Below, one piece after another: positions 16,957 through 25,759 of a stretch of DNA of 64,000 nucleotides. A program made the translations under genes and the position numbers. Location: positions 2,852,001-2,916,000 of the forward strand of contig NZ_CP074372.1 of NCBI RefSeq assembly GCF_018362995.1, read 5' to 3'. The stretch's first letter is position 1. Every line of letters starts with the position of its first letter. The DNA is from Chryseobacterium indologenes (GTDB lineage Bacteria; Bacteroidota; Bacteroidia; Flavobacteriales; Weeksellaceae). Below the pieces are notes generated by a model that saw only the letters and a list, made by a program, of their open reading frames with translations, had not been told where the DNA came from and did not search any database.

Positions 16957-17790
16957 TTATTTTTTAGGAGCGATATCCATCAGTTTCATAAACTCATCCA
17001 GCTTAGGCATAATGATGATTTCCGTTCTTCTGTTTTCACTTCTACCTGAAACGCTCATGTTTGTCGCTTTAGGGTTGTATTCAGAACGACCTCCTGCTGT
17101 AATTCTTGCAGGATCTACTCCAAACTGAGTCTGAAGAACTTTAGCTACAGAAGTACCTCTTAATGCAGAAAGATCCCAGTTGTCTCTTGGAAGATTTGGA
17201 GAGTTCAACGGAGCGTTATCCGTATTACCTTCAATCAATACTGAATATTTATCATAATCATTGATTACTTTAGCAACTTTTCCTAACACTTCCTGAGCTG
17301 CAGGCAAGATGTTGTAATCTCCTGTTTTGTACAACATATTATCTGAAAGAGAGATCATTACAACTCCTTTCAATACTTTCACCTGTACATCCTGATCTGA
17401 TACATTATCCAAGGATCTTTTCAGCTTGTTAGACAATGCCAGATTCAAGCTGTCATTCTTAGCATTATTAGAAATCAATTGCTTGATATAAGAGTTAGAA
17501 GCATTGATTTCCCCTACCAGTTTATCAATGTTAGCAGAGCTTTTCCCAGTGTTGGAAAGACATGCATCAAGTGATGATTTTAAAGCATCATGCTGGCTTT
17601 TCAGCAAGTTATTTTCACCGGTCAGTGCAGAGTTCTGAGACTTCAAATCCTGAATTTCTCTCTGTCTTTCTCCGATATTTTCAATACACTGCTTATAGTT
17701 TGTGCTCAAGGCATCATACTGCTTTTTGCTGACACAAGATGTCATCCCCAGCACCATTGCAGAAACTGCTACAATTTTTAAAATCTTCAT
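16957..17790 (-). CDS. OmpA-family peptidoglycan-binding lipoprotein
   Basis: 277 residues. The lipobox MTSC places the lipidated cysteine at residue 19. A long heptad-like region (about 20-130, 'ERQREIQDLKSQNSALTGEN') should form a coiled coil. The C-terminal OmpA domain follows, with 'YSVLIEGNTDNAPLNS', 'NWDLSALRGTSVAKVLQ' and 'GRSEYNPKATNMSVSGRSEN', which binds diaminopimelate in peptidoglycan. The protein would tether an envelope membrane to the wall through a stalk. A TAACTTTG box can be read on the minus strand at 17820-17813. Confidence 0.92.
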   Translation of the reverse strand: MKILKIVAVSAMVLGMTSCVSKKQYDALSTNYKQCIENIGERQREIQDLKSQNSALTGENNLLKSQHDALKSSLDACLSNTGKSSANIDKLVGEINASNSYIKQLISNNAKNDSLNLALSNKLKRSLDNVSDQDVQVKVLKGVVMISLSDNMLYKTGDYNILPAAQEVLGKVAKVINDYDKYSVLIEGNTDNAPLNSPNLPRDNWDLSALRGTSVAKVLQTQFGVDPARITAGGRSEYNPKATNMSVSGRSENRRTEIIIMPKLDEFMKLMDIAPKK

Positions 17791-17877
17791 AAATAATCAT
17801 TTTTAGACTACTCAAAGTTAGGGAAATTCAATTGAATTATATCGGTTATCTTTGCATAAAAGAAATTCTCAACATCT

Positions 17878-19230
17878 ATGTTGGAAAAATCAAGCTTCAT
17901 CAGCCAATTAAAAAATCTCGTTCATGAACCGGAAAATCACACGTATCTTCTGGCGGTAAGCGGAGGGGCAGACTCTATGGTTCTTGCTTCATTGTTCAGG
18001 GATTTAGGGCACGAAATCAAGGATTCAAAATTTCAGTTTCACGTTGCCCATATCAATTATAAACTCCGTGGTCAGGATTCAGATCTGGATCAGAAAACGG
18101 TACAGGATTTTTGTGAGAAAAATCATATAAAATTTCATTTCTATGAAGTTTCCGAAAAGGATCAAAAACCTGAGAATTCTATTCAGCTTTGGGCGAGGGA
18201 ACTCCGGTATACTTTTTTTAAAGAAATTCAGGAAAAGGAAAAACTGGAATTTCTGGTTACCGCTCATCATTTAAATGACCAGCTGGAAACTTTTATTATC
18301 AATCTTTCCAAGGCTGCCGGCATCAACGGACTAAGTGGAATTCCATCCAATGACAATTATATTCTCAGACCGCTTTTAAATTTTTCAAAAAAAGATATTT
18401 ATCAGTTTGCGAAGGAGAACACGATTGAGTTCAGGGAGGATCTGTCGAATAAAAAAAATGATTATCTAAGGAATAAGATTAGAAATGAGATTGTTCCGAC
18501 GCTGATGAACACCAACGATCATTTTCTGGAAAACTTCAGAAAAAGTTCTTTGTATCTGAACCAAACTAAAGATTTTGTACAAAAACAGATTCAGGAGATA
18601 GAAAATCGTCTGACAGTATTTAACCAAGACTATAAAATCTTATCAAAGGAAAAGCTGGATCAGGAAAGTGATTTCGTAAAATTTGAAATTTTAAAAAAAT
18701 ACGGATTCAACCAGGAGGAAGAAATCCCTAAAATTTTTACGGCCGAAAACAACAGTTCTTTTTTTTCAAAGGAATATCAGTTGATTGTCAACCGCGATGA
18801 GCTGATTTTTATTGACAAAAGCAAAGAAAAGGAAACCGGAGAGGAAATTGTACTGATCGATCATTTTGATTTTTCCGAAAACCAAATCAACATCAATCTC
18901 GTAGATTACATTGAAAGCATTGATGGAATCAATAAAGAGTTTGAATGGGATTTTGATGCAGACAAACTTCATTTTCCACTGCGTTTAAGAAAACAAAAAG
19001 AGGGTGACGAGTTGTATCCAACCGGTTTTTCCGGGAAAAAGAAAGTTTCTAAGTTTTTTAGAGACGAAAAATTATCTGCTCTGATCAGGGAAAAGACCTG
19101 GTTACTCTGTGATTCCAGAAACCATATTTTAGGGGTTATCCCTTTTAGACAGGACCGCAGATATCAGGCAGACAGAACTACTCAAAAAAAGATAACTGTA
19201 AAGTGGACAGAAAAACAACTAACTCGTTAG
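17878..19230 (+). CDS. tilS: tRNA(Ile)-lysidine synthase
   Basis: 450 residues. TilS attaches lysine to C34 of tRNA-Ile(CAU), changing it to read AUA. The PP-loop ATP pyrophosphatase motif SGGADS lies at 28-33, followed by 'HVAHINYKLRGQDSDLD' and 'VTAHHLNDQLETFIINLSK'. The C-terminal TilS domain holds 'LRLRKQKEGDELYPTGFSG' and 'KKVSKFFRDEKLS'. The gene overlaps the next start codon by 28 bases. A 42-base piece of its 3' region (19036-19077) recurs at 20941-20982 in a decayed copy of the tail, suggesting that the present tail was acquired. Confidence 0.95.
   Translation: MLEKSSFISQLKNLVHEPENHTYLLAVSGGADSMVLASLFRDLGHEIKDSKFQFHVAHINYKLRGQDSDLDQKTVQDFCEKNHIKFHFYEVSEKDQKPENSIQLWARELRYTFFKEIQEKEKLEFLVTAHHLNDQLETFIINLSKAAGINGLSGIPSNDNYILRPLLNFSKKDIYQFAKENTIEFREDLSNKKNDYLRNKIRNEIVPTLMNTNDHFLENFRKSSLYLNQTKDFVQKQIQEIENRLTVFNQDYKILSKEKLDQESDFVKFEILKKYGFNQEEEIPKIFTAENNSSFFSKEYQLIVNRDELIFIDKSKEKETGEEIVLIDHFDFSENQININLVDYIESIDGINKEFEWDFDADKLHFPLRLRKQKEGDELYPTGFSGKKKVSKFFRDEKLSALIREKTWLLCDSRNHILGVIPFRQDRRYQADRTTQKKITVKWTEKQLTR
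19036..19077 (+). repeat. Direct repeat, copy inside tilS
   Basis: This 42-base segment encodes 'KKKVSKFFRDEKLS' of TilS and matches 20941-20982 at 41 of 42 positions (A at 19062 against G at 20967). The copies are 1,905 bases apart and bracket the sigma-factor and thioredoxin genes. Confidence 0.9.
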
Positions 19231-19763
19231 CTGTTGATGATTTTAAGAAAGACAGCAATATAGCTTTTGGAATTTTATACCAACAGTATTTCGGTTATAC
19301 TCAAAAATTCATTCTCAAGAATAAAGGCAATCTGGAAGATGCAGAAGATGTTTTTCAGGATGCATTACTCATTCTTTATCAAAAGCTGAATGCTGATGAA
19401 TTTAAAGTTCAGACCTGTCTCGGAAATTATATTATTGGAATTGTTAAAAACCTGTGGTTTAAAAAATTAAAGCATAGGCATTTTTATATAGAATCTCCTG
19501 AAGACTATTTCATAGAACATCAGCAGGAAATAGCTGCTGCCATAGAAAATGAAAGATATTACTGGGAAAAGCTGCTGGGTTATATTAAATCTATTTCTTC
19601 ACATTGCCAGAATCTGATCCATGATATTTTTATTGAAAATAAAAGTATAGAAGAAATTCAGGATAAATATCAGTATTCCAGCAGGCATAATGCACAGAAC
19701 CAAAAGTACAAGTGTGTCGAACAAATCAAAAAAATTAAAAATAACAGCATTTTTTCTACCTGA
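19203..19763 (+). CDS. ECF-type RNA polymerase sigma factor
   Basis: 186 residues from a GTG start at 19203 that overlaps tilS by 28 bases. Region 2 is visible ('LYQQYFGYTQKFILKNKGN', 'DAEDVFQDALLILYQKL', 'GIVKNLWFKKLKH') and region 4 is recognisable but weaker ('KSIEEIQDKYQYSSRHNAQN' as the helix-turn-helix). Such factors direct polymerase to a small set of promoters. No anti-sigma gene follows; the next gene is a thioredoxin-type protein, a possible target. It lies inside the segment bracketed by the tilS repeat. The tail is short and lysine-rich. Confidence 0.85.
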   Translation: MDRKTTNSLAVDDFKKDSNIAFGILYQQYFGYTQKFILKNKGNLEDAEDVFQDALLILYQKLNADEFKVQTCLGNYIIGIVKNLWFKKLKHRHFYIESPEDYFIEHQQEIAAAIENERYYWEKLLGYIKSISSHCQNLIHDIFIENKSIEEIQDKYQYSSRHNAQNQKYKCVEQIKKIKNNSIFST

Positions 19764-19843
19764 AAATCAACACACTGCATAAAATAATCAACAGCATGGG
19801 TGATTTTTTTCTTACTAAAGGAACATTATAAGAAAAGAAATAT

Positions 19844-20803
19844 ATGTTTAAAAAAATGATATTGAGTTTTCTTATAGGAATAGGAATTTCAATGAATGCG
19901 CAAAGCAAGGGTATCAATTTTCAAAAAATTGATCTGGAAGCCGCGAAAAAAATCGCAGCAAAAGAAAACAAACTGATCTTCATTGATCTGTACACCACCT
20001 GGTGCGGACCTTGTAAGCTCATGGCAAAAAATACTTTTACCGATCCCGGGATTGGAGACATGTTCAACAAAAATTTTGTGAATATTGCAATTGATGCAGA
20101 AAAAGAAGGACTGAGCCTGACCAAAGAATTTAAAGTGGTGAACTACCCGTCCTTCTTATTCCTGGATCCAAAAGGAAAACTTGTTCAGTATGATTTCGGA
20201 TATTATAATCCTGAACAGTTTTTAGGAGTAGGAGCATCTGTTCTGAAAAAAAAGGCACCTCAATCCGGCAAAACTTTAGATCAGGTAAAAGGTAGGATGA
20301 TAGGAGATAAGATTGATAATTTCACAGCGAAAGATCACTTGGGCAACACATTTTCTTCATCAAAAGAAAATAAAAAGATGGTTATAGTTTTTATTCGCGG
20401 GCAATGGTGTCCTTACTGTAACAAATACATTGAAACCTTACAGAATCTTTCACCTGAACTGAAATCAAAAAATGCACAGCTCGTTATTATTTCTCCTGAA
20501 AAACCGGAATTTATAGAAAAGACGATTAGCAAAACAAAGACAGATTATACCGTTTTATATGATGAAGGCTATAAAATTGCTGAGGCATTCGATGTCCTTT
20601 ATACGCCTGACAGTGAAACTCTTAATTTTTACAACTCAAAATTAAAGGAGGATTTCGCAGACAGCAGGTCAGATCATTCGGGAAGGCTCCCTGTATCAGC
20701 CACTTTCATCCTTAATGAGGATAAAGAGATTATATGGAGACATTTTGATACCGATTATAAAAAGAGAGCATCTGTAGAAGATATTATAAAAACCCTGAAC
20801 TGA
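19844..20803 (+). CDS. Exported double-thioredoxin protein
   Basis: 319 residues. A signal peptide (MILSFLIGIGISMNAQ) sends it to the periplasm. The first domain has CGPC at 54-57 in 'DLYTTWCGPCKLMAKN', a thioredoxin site. The second, an AhpC/TSA-like peroxiredoxin-type domain, has CPYC at 189-192 in 'RGQWCPYCNKYI' and 'LYDEGYKIAEAFDVLYTP'. Both keep intact CXXC pairs, so the protein could move electrons between two redox centres or reduce exported thiols. It follows the sigma-factor gene by 80 bases and is followed by the decayed tilS tail and dsbD. Confidence 0.88.
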   Translation: MFKKMILSFLIGIGISMNAQSKGINFQKIDLEAAKKIAAKENKLIFIDLYTTWCGPCKLMAKNTFTDPGIGDMFNKNFVNIAIDAEKEGLSLTKEFKVVNYPSFLFLDPKGKLVQYDFGYYNPEQFLGVGASVLKKKAPQSGKTLDQVKGRMIGDKIDNFTAKDHLGNTFSSSKENKKMVIVFIRGQWCPYCNKYIETLQNLSPELKSKNAQLVIISPEKPEFIEKTISKTKTDYTVLYDEGYKIAEAFDVLYTPDSETLNFYNSKLKEDFADSRSDHSGRLPVSATFILNEDKEIIWRHFDTDYKKRASVEDIIKTLN

Positions 20804-20940
20804 TTGGATGAGAAATTCGTGTCTCGCTAAGACTGTAGTCACGAAAATTGACAAAATCAATAATAATTTTTAATGATAGAATAGCTTACACTTATGTTGC
20901 TATGAAGGCAAAAGTGGAATATTTTAAATATAAGGCTTGA
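20804..20940. other. Junction between the thioredoxin gene and the tilS remnant
   Basis: 137 AT-rich bases with no hairpin terminator. A short open stretch ending in TGA at 20938-20940 (MKAKVEYFKYKA) abuts the repeat. Nothing recognisable. Confidence 0.4.
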
Positions 20941-20982
20941 AAAAAGAAAGTTTCTAAGTTTTTTAGGGACGAAAAATTATCT
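20941..20982 (+). repeat. Direct repeat, downstream copy of the tilS segment
   Basis: 41 of 42 bases are identical to 19036-19077. It is the best-preserved part of a displaced tilS 3' end. Confidence 0.9.
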
Positions 20983-21030
20983 ATTTTAGCGAGGCAAAAA
21001 TCTGGATTCTGTCTGACAGCAATGATTCTT
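20941..21030 (+). pseudogene. Decayed tilS C-terminal fragment
   Basis: After the repeat the frame reads 'KVSKFFRDEKLSILARQK'. One base is then missing, and the shifted frame continues 'WILSDSNDSSG', which aligns with 'WLLCDSRNHILG' of the intact TilS. Similarity then fades before dsbD. It is a fragment of the last fifth of tilS with a frameshift, without the N-terminus. It is closer to a divergent tilS allele than to the present one after the first 42 bases, so it may be the original tail displaced by the inserted genes (inference). Confidence 0.75.
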
Positions 21031-21099
21031 CAGGCAGAAAAGAAGATACACAAAGAATGAGAATACGAAATGGAGTCTCAAAATTTAATGAAATGAACA

Positions 21100-23169
21100 A
21101 TGAAATTTAGAAATTGGTTTTTATTAATTCTGTTATTTTTAGCAACAGGGATTAATGCACAGATAAAAAATCCTGTAAAGTTTAAATTCACCATCAATGA
21201 TCTGGGAAACAATCAGTACGAAGCGGTATTGAATGCTACTATGGAAAGCGGATGGCACATTTACTCAAAAGATTTACCGGAAGATACCGGAATTCCTACT
21301 GAGTATAAGGTTACGGGAAAGAATATTGAGCTGATCGGGAAGTTTACCGAAGTAGGTAAAAAACATGAAGAGTTTTCTGAAGCTTTTGGTGGAACAATTG
21401 TTTTTTACTCCAATTCAGCAGGATTTAAGCAGAAATTTAAATTAAAAGATCCGACAAAACCTGCGGATGTCACTTCTGAAATTACGTATCAAACTTGTGA
21501 TGACAGAGTTTGTCTGGCTCCTAATACATTAGAATTCAACCAAAAAGTTACTCCAAAAGGGGCGACGGAAGAGGTTGCAACTGAAGAAACCGCTGGCCCT
21601 GTAAAAGATTCAGTAAAAATAACAGAAACTGTTACCGAAAACCATGCAAAAACAGAAGCTACGGTTACAGAAACTTCAAAACTGGATCCTAAGCAGCTGA
21701 AAATTGCAACAATAGATTTCAAAAAACCATTGACAGATTGTGGTACAGCATCTACTAAAGTGGATGAAAACTACTGGACCTATTTATTCTTAGGATTTAT
21801 CGGAGGATTAATCGCATTGCTTACTCCTTGCGTTTTCCCGATGATTCCACTTACTGTTTCATTCTTTACGAAAGGCAGCAAAAATAAGGCTAAAGGAAAA
21901 AGAGATGCTCTTATTTATGGTTTTTTCATTCTTCTTATTTTTGTTTTATTAAGTATTCCTTTCCATATTATTGACGGAATTGCAGGGAATATCTTCAATG
22001 AAATTTCTACCAGCGTATGGCTGAATATCGCATTCTTTATCATATTCATCTTCTTTGCTGGAAGTTTCTTCGGGTATTATGATATCACGTTACCAAGTTC
22101 AATTGCCAACAAATCTTCTAAAGCGGAAGAAGCTGGAGGCATTATCGGAATTTTCTTCATGGCATTGACATTGGTTATTGTTTCTTTCTCCTGTACAGGA
22201 CCTATATTAGGAAGTTTACTGGGAAGTGCAGTAACCGGTTCTACCAACGTTCCGATGTTATTGACATTTGCATTGGCAGGATTTGGTCTTGCTTGGGCAA
22301 TCGTTTTCGGATTATTGGCTTTATTCCCGCAAGCATTACAAAGTCTTCCGAAATCCGGAGGATGGATGAATACGGTAAAAGTAGTTTTAGGTTTCGTAGA
22401 ATTGGCTTTAGCTTTGAAATTCTTATCTAAGGCAGATCTTGTTTCTAAGACATTCTTCTTAAAAAGAGAACTTTTCATTGCGATCTGGATTATCGTTGCA
22501 TTAGGATTAGCATTATATTTATTAGGATTCATCAGATTCCCGCATGATGATAAAAAACCTAAAATATCCATTACAAGAAAGATATTAGGGGTATTGGGAA
22601 TTGGTTTTGTAATCTACTTAATCCAGGGATTGATACCATCTGACCGTCCAAAACTTCAGCTGTTAAGCGGAATTTTACCTCCATTAAATGTAAGCTACTT
22701 CCATGATGAGAAAGACGGGATTTTAGGAATGCATCCTGAACACGACTTCTTCCAAGCAATAGAGCTTGCCAAAAAAGAAGATAAACCAATCCTTATTGAC
22801 TTCACAGGATATGGTTGTGAAAACTGTAGAAAAATGGAAGAGTTTGTATGGAGCGAACCGGACATTTTACCTATCCTACAGAATGATGTAGTATTAGCAT
22901 CTCTGTATGTAGATGACAAAGAAGAGCTTCCAGAGGATCAAAAAACTAAAATTGACCTTGGTGAAGGACAAATTAAAAAGGTAAAAACAATCGGTGACAG
23001 ATGGAGCTTATTCCAGCAGGTTAACTTCAACAATAACTCACAGCCTCACTATGTTTTGATCACTCCGGACGGAAAAGTAATCAACACACCTGTTTCAGGA
23101 TATATGCCAAAAGAGGATTTCAAGAAATTCTTAGAATGCGGGGTTAATTACTATAAAAAGAGTAAATAA
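21100..23169 (+). CDS. dsbD: DsbD-type thiol:disulfide interchange / cytochrome c biogenesis protein
   Basis: 689 residues. DsbD carries reducing power across the inner membrane. There is a signal peptide, then a DsbD alpha-like immunoglobulin domain with 'YQTCDDRVCLAPNTLEF', a spacer, eight or so membrane helices with the redox cysteines Cys244 in 'LTPCVFPMIPLTVSFF' and Cys365 in 'SFSCTGPILGSLLG', and a C-terminal thioredoxin domain with CENC at 573-576 in 'DFTGYGCENCRKMEE'. All three redox pairs are present. It supplies electrons that the exported double-thioredoxin upstream could use (inference). Confidence 0.95.
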   Translation: MKFRNWFLLILLFLATGINAQIKNPVKFKFTINDLGNNQYEAVLNATMESGWHIYSKDLPEDTGIPTEYKVTGKNIELIGKFTEVGKKHEEFSEAFGGTIVFYSNSAGFKQKFKLKDPTKPADVTSEITYQTCDDRVCLAPNTLEFNQKVTPKGATEEVATEETAGPVKDSVKITETVTENHAKTEATVTETSKLDPKQLKIATIDFKKPLTDCGTASTKVDENYWTYLFLGFIGGLIALLTPCVFPMIPLTVSFFTKGSKNKAKGKRDALIYGFFILLIFVLLSIPFHIIDGIAGNIFNEISTSVWLNIAFFIIFIFFAGSFFGYYDITLPSSIANKSSKAEEAGGIIGIFFMALTLVIVSFSCTGPILGSLLGSAVTGSTNVPMLLTFALAGFGLAWAIVFGLLALFPQALQSLPKSGGWMNTVKVVLGFVELALALKFLSKADLVSKTFFLKRELFIAIWIIVALGLALYLLGFIRFPHDDKKPKISITRKILGVLGIGFVIYLIQGLIPSDRPKLQLLSGILPPLNVSYFHDEKDGILGMHPEHDFFQAIELAKKEDKPILIDFTGYGCENCRKMEEFVWSEPDILPILQNDVVLASLYVDDKEELPEDQKTKIDLGEGQIKKVKTIGDRWSLFQQVNFNNNSQPHYVLITPDGKVINTPVSGYMPKEDFKKFLECGVNYYKKSK

Positions 23170-23187
23170 ACCATTTACATAATATTT

Positions 23188-23217
23188 AAAAACTCACACC
23201 TTACCGTGTGAGTTTTT
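23188..23217 (+). terminator. Hairpin terminator after dsbD
   Basis: AAAAACTCACAC (23188-23199) pairs with GTGTGAGTTTTT (23206-23217), followed by more T. Confidence 0.85.
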
Positions 23218-23425
23218 TATTTATCATGATAATTTTAATAATCAGTAAAGCAAAAATATCATAAATATTCCCTTTCTTCAGGAAACTTATGAAAAGAAAC
23301 AGAAATATTTAAAATCCATCTAAAAACCATCAATAGATTCATTTATAAAGTTATTAATAATCAAGGCATGTGTTTTGTATGAATTCTTCAAAAAAAATAC
23401 CGTTTAACATTTAAAAACTTTAATC

Positions 23426-23950
23426 ATGGCAGAAGTAATTGCACAAGAAAAACAGGGCAGCAAGCAAAAGAAAAAAATGATCAGAGTAGATATGACTCCT
23501 ATGGTAGATCTGGGATTCCTATTGATCACTTTCTTTATGTTCACCACCAATTTTACAAAACCTAATGTAATGGATTTAGGATTACCCGCAAAAGATCCAA
23601 ATCCTCATCCAGTAGATACACCTGTGATTGGAGATAAAAACCAGATTACATTTATCCTCGGAAAGGACAACCGCGTGTTTTATCATCAAAGCAATGCTAA
23701 AGATCTGAATTCCGCTAATCTTAAAGAAACCGATTTCAGTGGAATAAAAATTTCAAAAATCATTGCAGAAGCTTATAAAAACGCTCCGGCACCTAACAAA
23801 TTTACAGTGATTGTAAAACCAACGGATGACGCGAATTATAAGAATTTTGTGGACATGCTGGACAACCTTGCGATTTCCAAAAAGGAACGATATGGCGTAA
23901 CAGACATCAAGCCCTGGGAAACAAAGATTTACAAGGAATTAACTCAATAA
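23426..23950 (+). CDS. exbD: Orphan ExbD-type transporter component
   Basis: 174 residues. The membrane segment 'VDMTPMVDLGFLLITFFMFT' and periplasmic motifs 'FTVIVKPTDDANYKNFVDM' and 'YGVTDIKPWE' are nearly those of the ExbD at 1720-2289, but the Gly/Ala tail is missing. No exbB, second exbD or tonB is adjacent, and it has its own terminator. It is probably a recent paralog that plugs into the Ton motor encoded at the left end, perhaps under other conditions (inference). Confidence 0.92.
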   Translation: MAEVIAQEKQGSKQKKKMIRVDMTPMVDLGFLLITFFMFTTNFTKPNVMDLGLPAKDPNPHPVDTPVIGDKNQITFILGKDNRVFYHQSNAKDLNSANLKETDFSGIKISKIIAEAYKNAPAPNKFTVIVKPTDDANYKNFVDMLDNLAISKKERYGVTDIKPWETKIYKELTQ

Positions 23951-23953
23951 AAC

Positions 23954-23985
23954 ACAAAGGGCATTTTTAAAATGCTCTTTTTTGT
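23954..23985 (+). terminator. Hairpin terminator after the orphan exbD
   Basis: AAAGGGCATT pairs with AATGCTCTTT (one G-U pair) around a TTTAA-type loop and ends in a T run. Confidence 0.7.
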
Positions 23986-24060
23986 TTACTTTTGAAAGAA
24001 GAAATGGATCTGCAGTGTGTAACCGGCTGTATTATTTTTAACCTTCTATAATTTGGAATT

Positions 24061-24843
24061 ATGCTGAACTTTGAAAAAACAGGAAACGGAAAAGAAACAT
24101 TGGTACTTCTTCACGGATTTATGGAAAACATATCTATCTGGAGCGATATGGAGCACCATCTTTCCAAAGATTTTTCATTGCTTAAAATTGACCTTCCCGG
24201 GCATGGACAGTCAGAAATTTTAGCAGAAGTTCACACCATGGAACTGATGGCTGAGGAAGTAAAAAAAGTTTTAGATCAGCAAAATTTAGAAAAAGTACAT
24301 CTTCTGGGACATTCCATGGGAGGATATACTGCACTTGCCTTTGCCGAAAAGTATCCCAATTCATTAAAAAGTCTCACCTTATTTTTCTCTACTTATTTTC
24401 CTGACGATGAAGAGAAAAAACAGCAGCGCATCAAAAGCTATAGAATTATAAAAGATGCATTCGCCCATTATGCAAGAGCCGGAGTTCCTAATTTATTCAA
24501 TCCGAATGAAAGAGATATCCTGGAAGGAAAAATAGAAACTGCTCTTGAAACCGCATTATCTACCAACAATCTGGGAGCACTTGCCTGTGTGAAAGGTATG
24601 GTAGAAAGAACAGACAAAAAACACGTTATCGACACTCTGGAAGCTAAAATATTAGTATTGGCAGGAAAACATGATAACGCTGTAAAAACCGATGTGATGA
24701 TCAAACATCTTCCGGACAGAACCAATATCAAATCTTATATTCTGGACTGCGGACATAACGGTCACTGGGAAAAACCCGGTATCTGTGCCGAAATCATCAA
24801 TACGGAACTTCTTCACAACCTTCCTAAAAAACTGGTTTTATAA
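24061..24843 (+). CDS. Alpha/beta hydrolase
   Basis: 260 residues, cytoplasmic. 'LVLLHGFMENISIW' forms the oxyanion-hole loop, 'LLGHSMGGYTALAFAEKYP' the nucleophile elbow with Ser85, 'ILVLAGKHDNAV' the acid strand, and 'LDCGHNGHWEKPG' the catalytic histidine region. The pattern matches MenH/esterase-like hydrolases, but no menaquinone genes are near, so the substrate is open. It is followed by a patatin gene in the same direction. Confidence 0.9.
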   Translation: MLNFEKTGNGKETLVLLHGFMENISIWSDMEHHLSKDFSLLKIDLPGHGQSEILAEVHTMELMAEEVKKVLDQQNLEKVHLLGHSMGGYTALAFAEKYPNSLKSLTLFFSTYFPDDEEKKQQRIKSYRIIKDAFAHYARAGVPNLFNPNERDILEGKIETALETALSTNNLGALACVKGMVERTDKKHVIDTLEAKILVLAGKHDNAVKTDVMIKHLPDRTNIKSYILDCGHNGHWEKPGICAEIINTELLHNLPKKLVL

Positions 24844-24915
24844 AATAGATTACCTCACAAATTAAAACCGCCCTTAATGAAAAATCCTGTATATTAGTAG
24901 AGGATAATTTTGGTA

Positions 24916-25722
24916 ATGGCTTTATTTTCATTCAAAAAAAAGAAACCACCGGCACCACCGGTTATCGGGCTTACACTTTCAGGCGGAGGAATGCGTGGAA
25001 TTGCGCATATTGCTGTATTGAAAGCGCTGGAAGAATATAATCTGAAACCGCACATTATCTCCGGGACCAGTGCTGGTTCTATCATTGGTGCTTTTTATTC
25101 TTTTGGAAAAACGCCGGATGAAATGATGGAAATTGTAAGACAGACTTCTTTTTTTTCCCGATCCGCTTTAAAATTATCAAAAAACGGAATTTTCAGCTCC
25201 AATTTCATTTTAAAACTGCTTAAAGACTATTTACCGGAAGACAATTTCAATATTTTGGAAATCCCTGTATATGTTGCTGCAACAGAGATGACTCATGGTA
25301 TTGTGGACTTCTTTTCTGAAGGAGAACTTTTCGGACCATTGCTGGCCTCTTCCAGTGTTCCTTTTATTCTTCCACCAGTAAGGATGGGTGAGAAAATTTA
25401 TGTAGACGGCGGTGTCCTGGATAATCTTCCCATTGAACCTATCATGGATAAATGCAATTTTCTTATTGCCTCCCATGTGAACTCCATCAGCTACGATCAA
25501 TTAAACAAAATGAGCCTGATGAAAGAATTTGACAGAATTCTTCACTTAGCCATTGCAAAATCCGTGTATTCAAAAGCCAAATACTGTAATATTTTTTTAG
25601 ATCCGCCTAAGATGACGAAATACAGCCTTTTCAACAAACGATATATGGATGAAATGTTTCAGCAGGTGTATGAATATACCTGTCAGGAACTTGAAGAAAA
25701 AGGATTTCGTAAAAGTGTTTAG
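24916..25722 (+). CDS. Patatin-like phospholipase
   Basis: 268 residues from the ATG at 24916; a TTG two codons earlier is possible but unneeded. The family parts are all present: the oxyanion loop 'LSGGGMRGIAHIAVL' (21-35), the nucleophile motif GTSAGS with Ser52, and the second half of the Ser-Asp dyad in 'YVDGGVLDNLPIEP' with Asp164. Bacterial patatins hydrolyse acyl chains of lipids at the membrane. A basic proline-containing N-terminus (KKKKPPAPP) lacks a signal peptide, so it should be cytoplasmic. Confidence 0.93.
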   Translation: MALFSFKKKKPPAPPVIGLTLSGGGMRGIAHIAVLKALEEYNLKPHIISGTSAGSIIGAFYSFGKTPDEMMEIVRQTSFFSRSALKLSKNGIFSSNFILKLLKDYLPEDNFNILEIPVYVAATEMTHGIVDFFSEGELFGPLLASSSVPFILPPVRMGEKIYVDGGVLDNLPIEPIMDKCNFLIASHVNSISYDQLNKMSLMKEFDRILHLAIAKSVYSKAKYCNIFLDPPKMTKYSLFNKRYMDEMFQQVYEYTCQELEEKGFRKSV

Positions 25723-25759
25723 AATTTGAGATATAGAGAGTTTACAGATCTCCCCTCTC

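Noticed and set aside
22077..22571. 164-codon minus-strand frame inside dsbD
   Set aside because: It is antisense to well-conserved DsbD coding sequence, has no promoter or family features, and is a codon-bias shadow.
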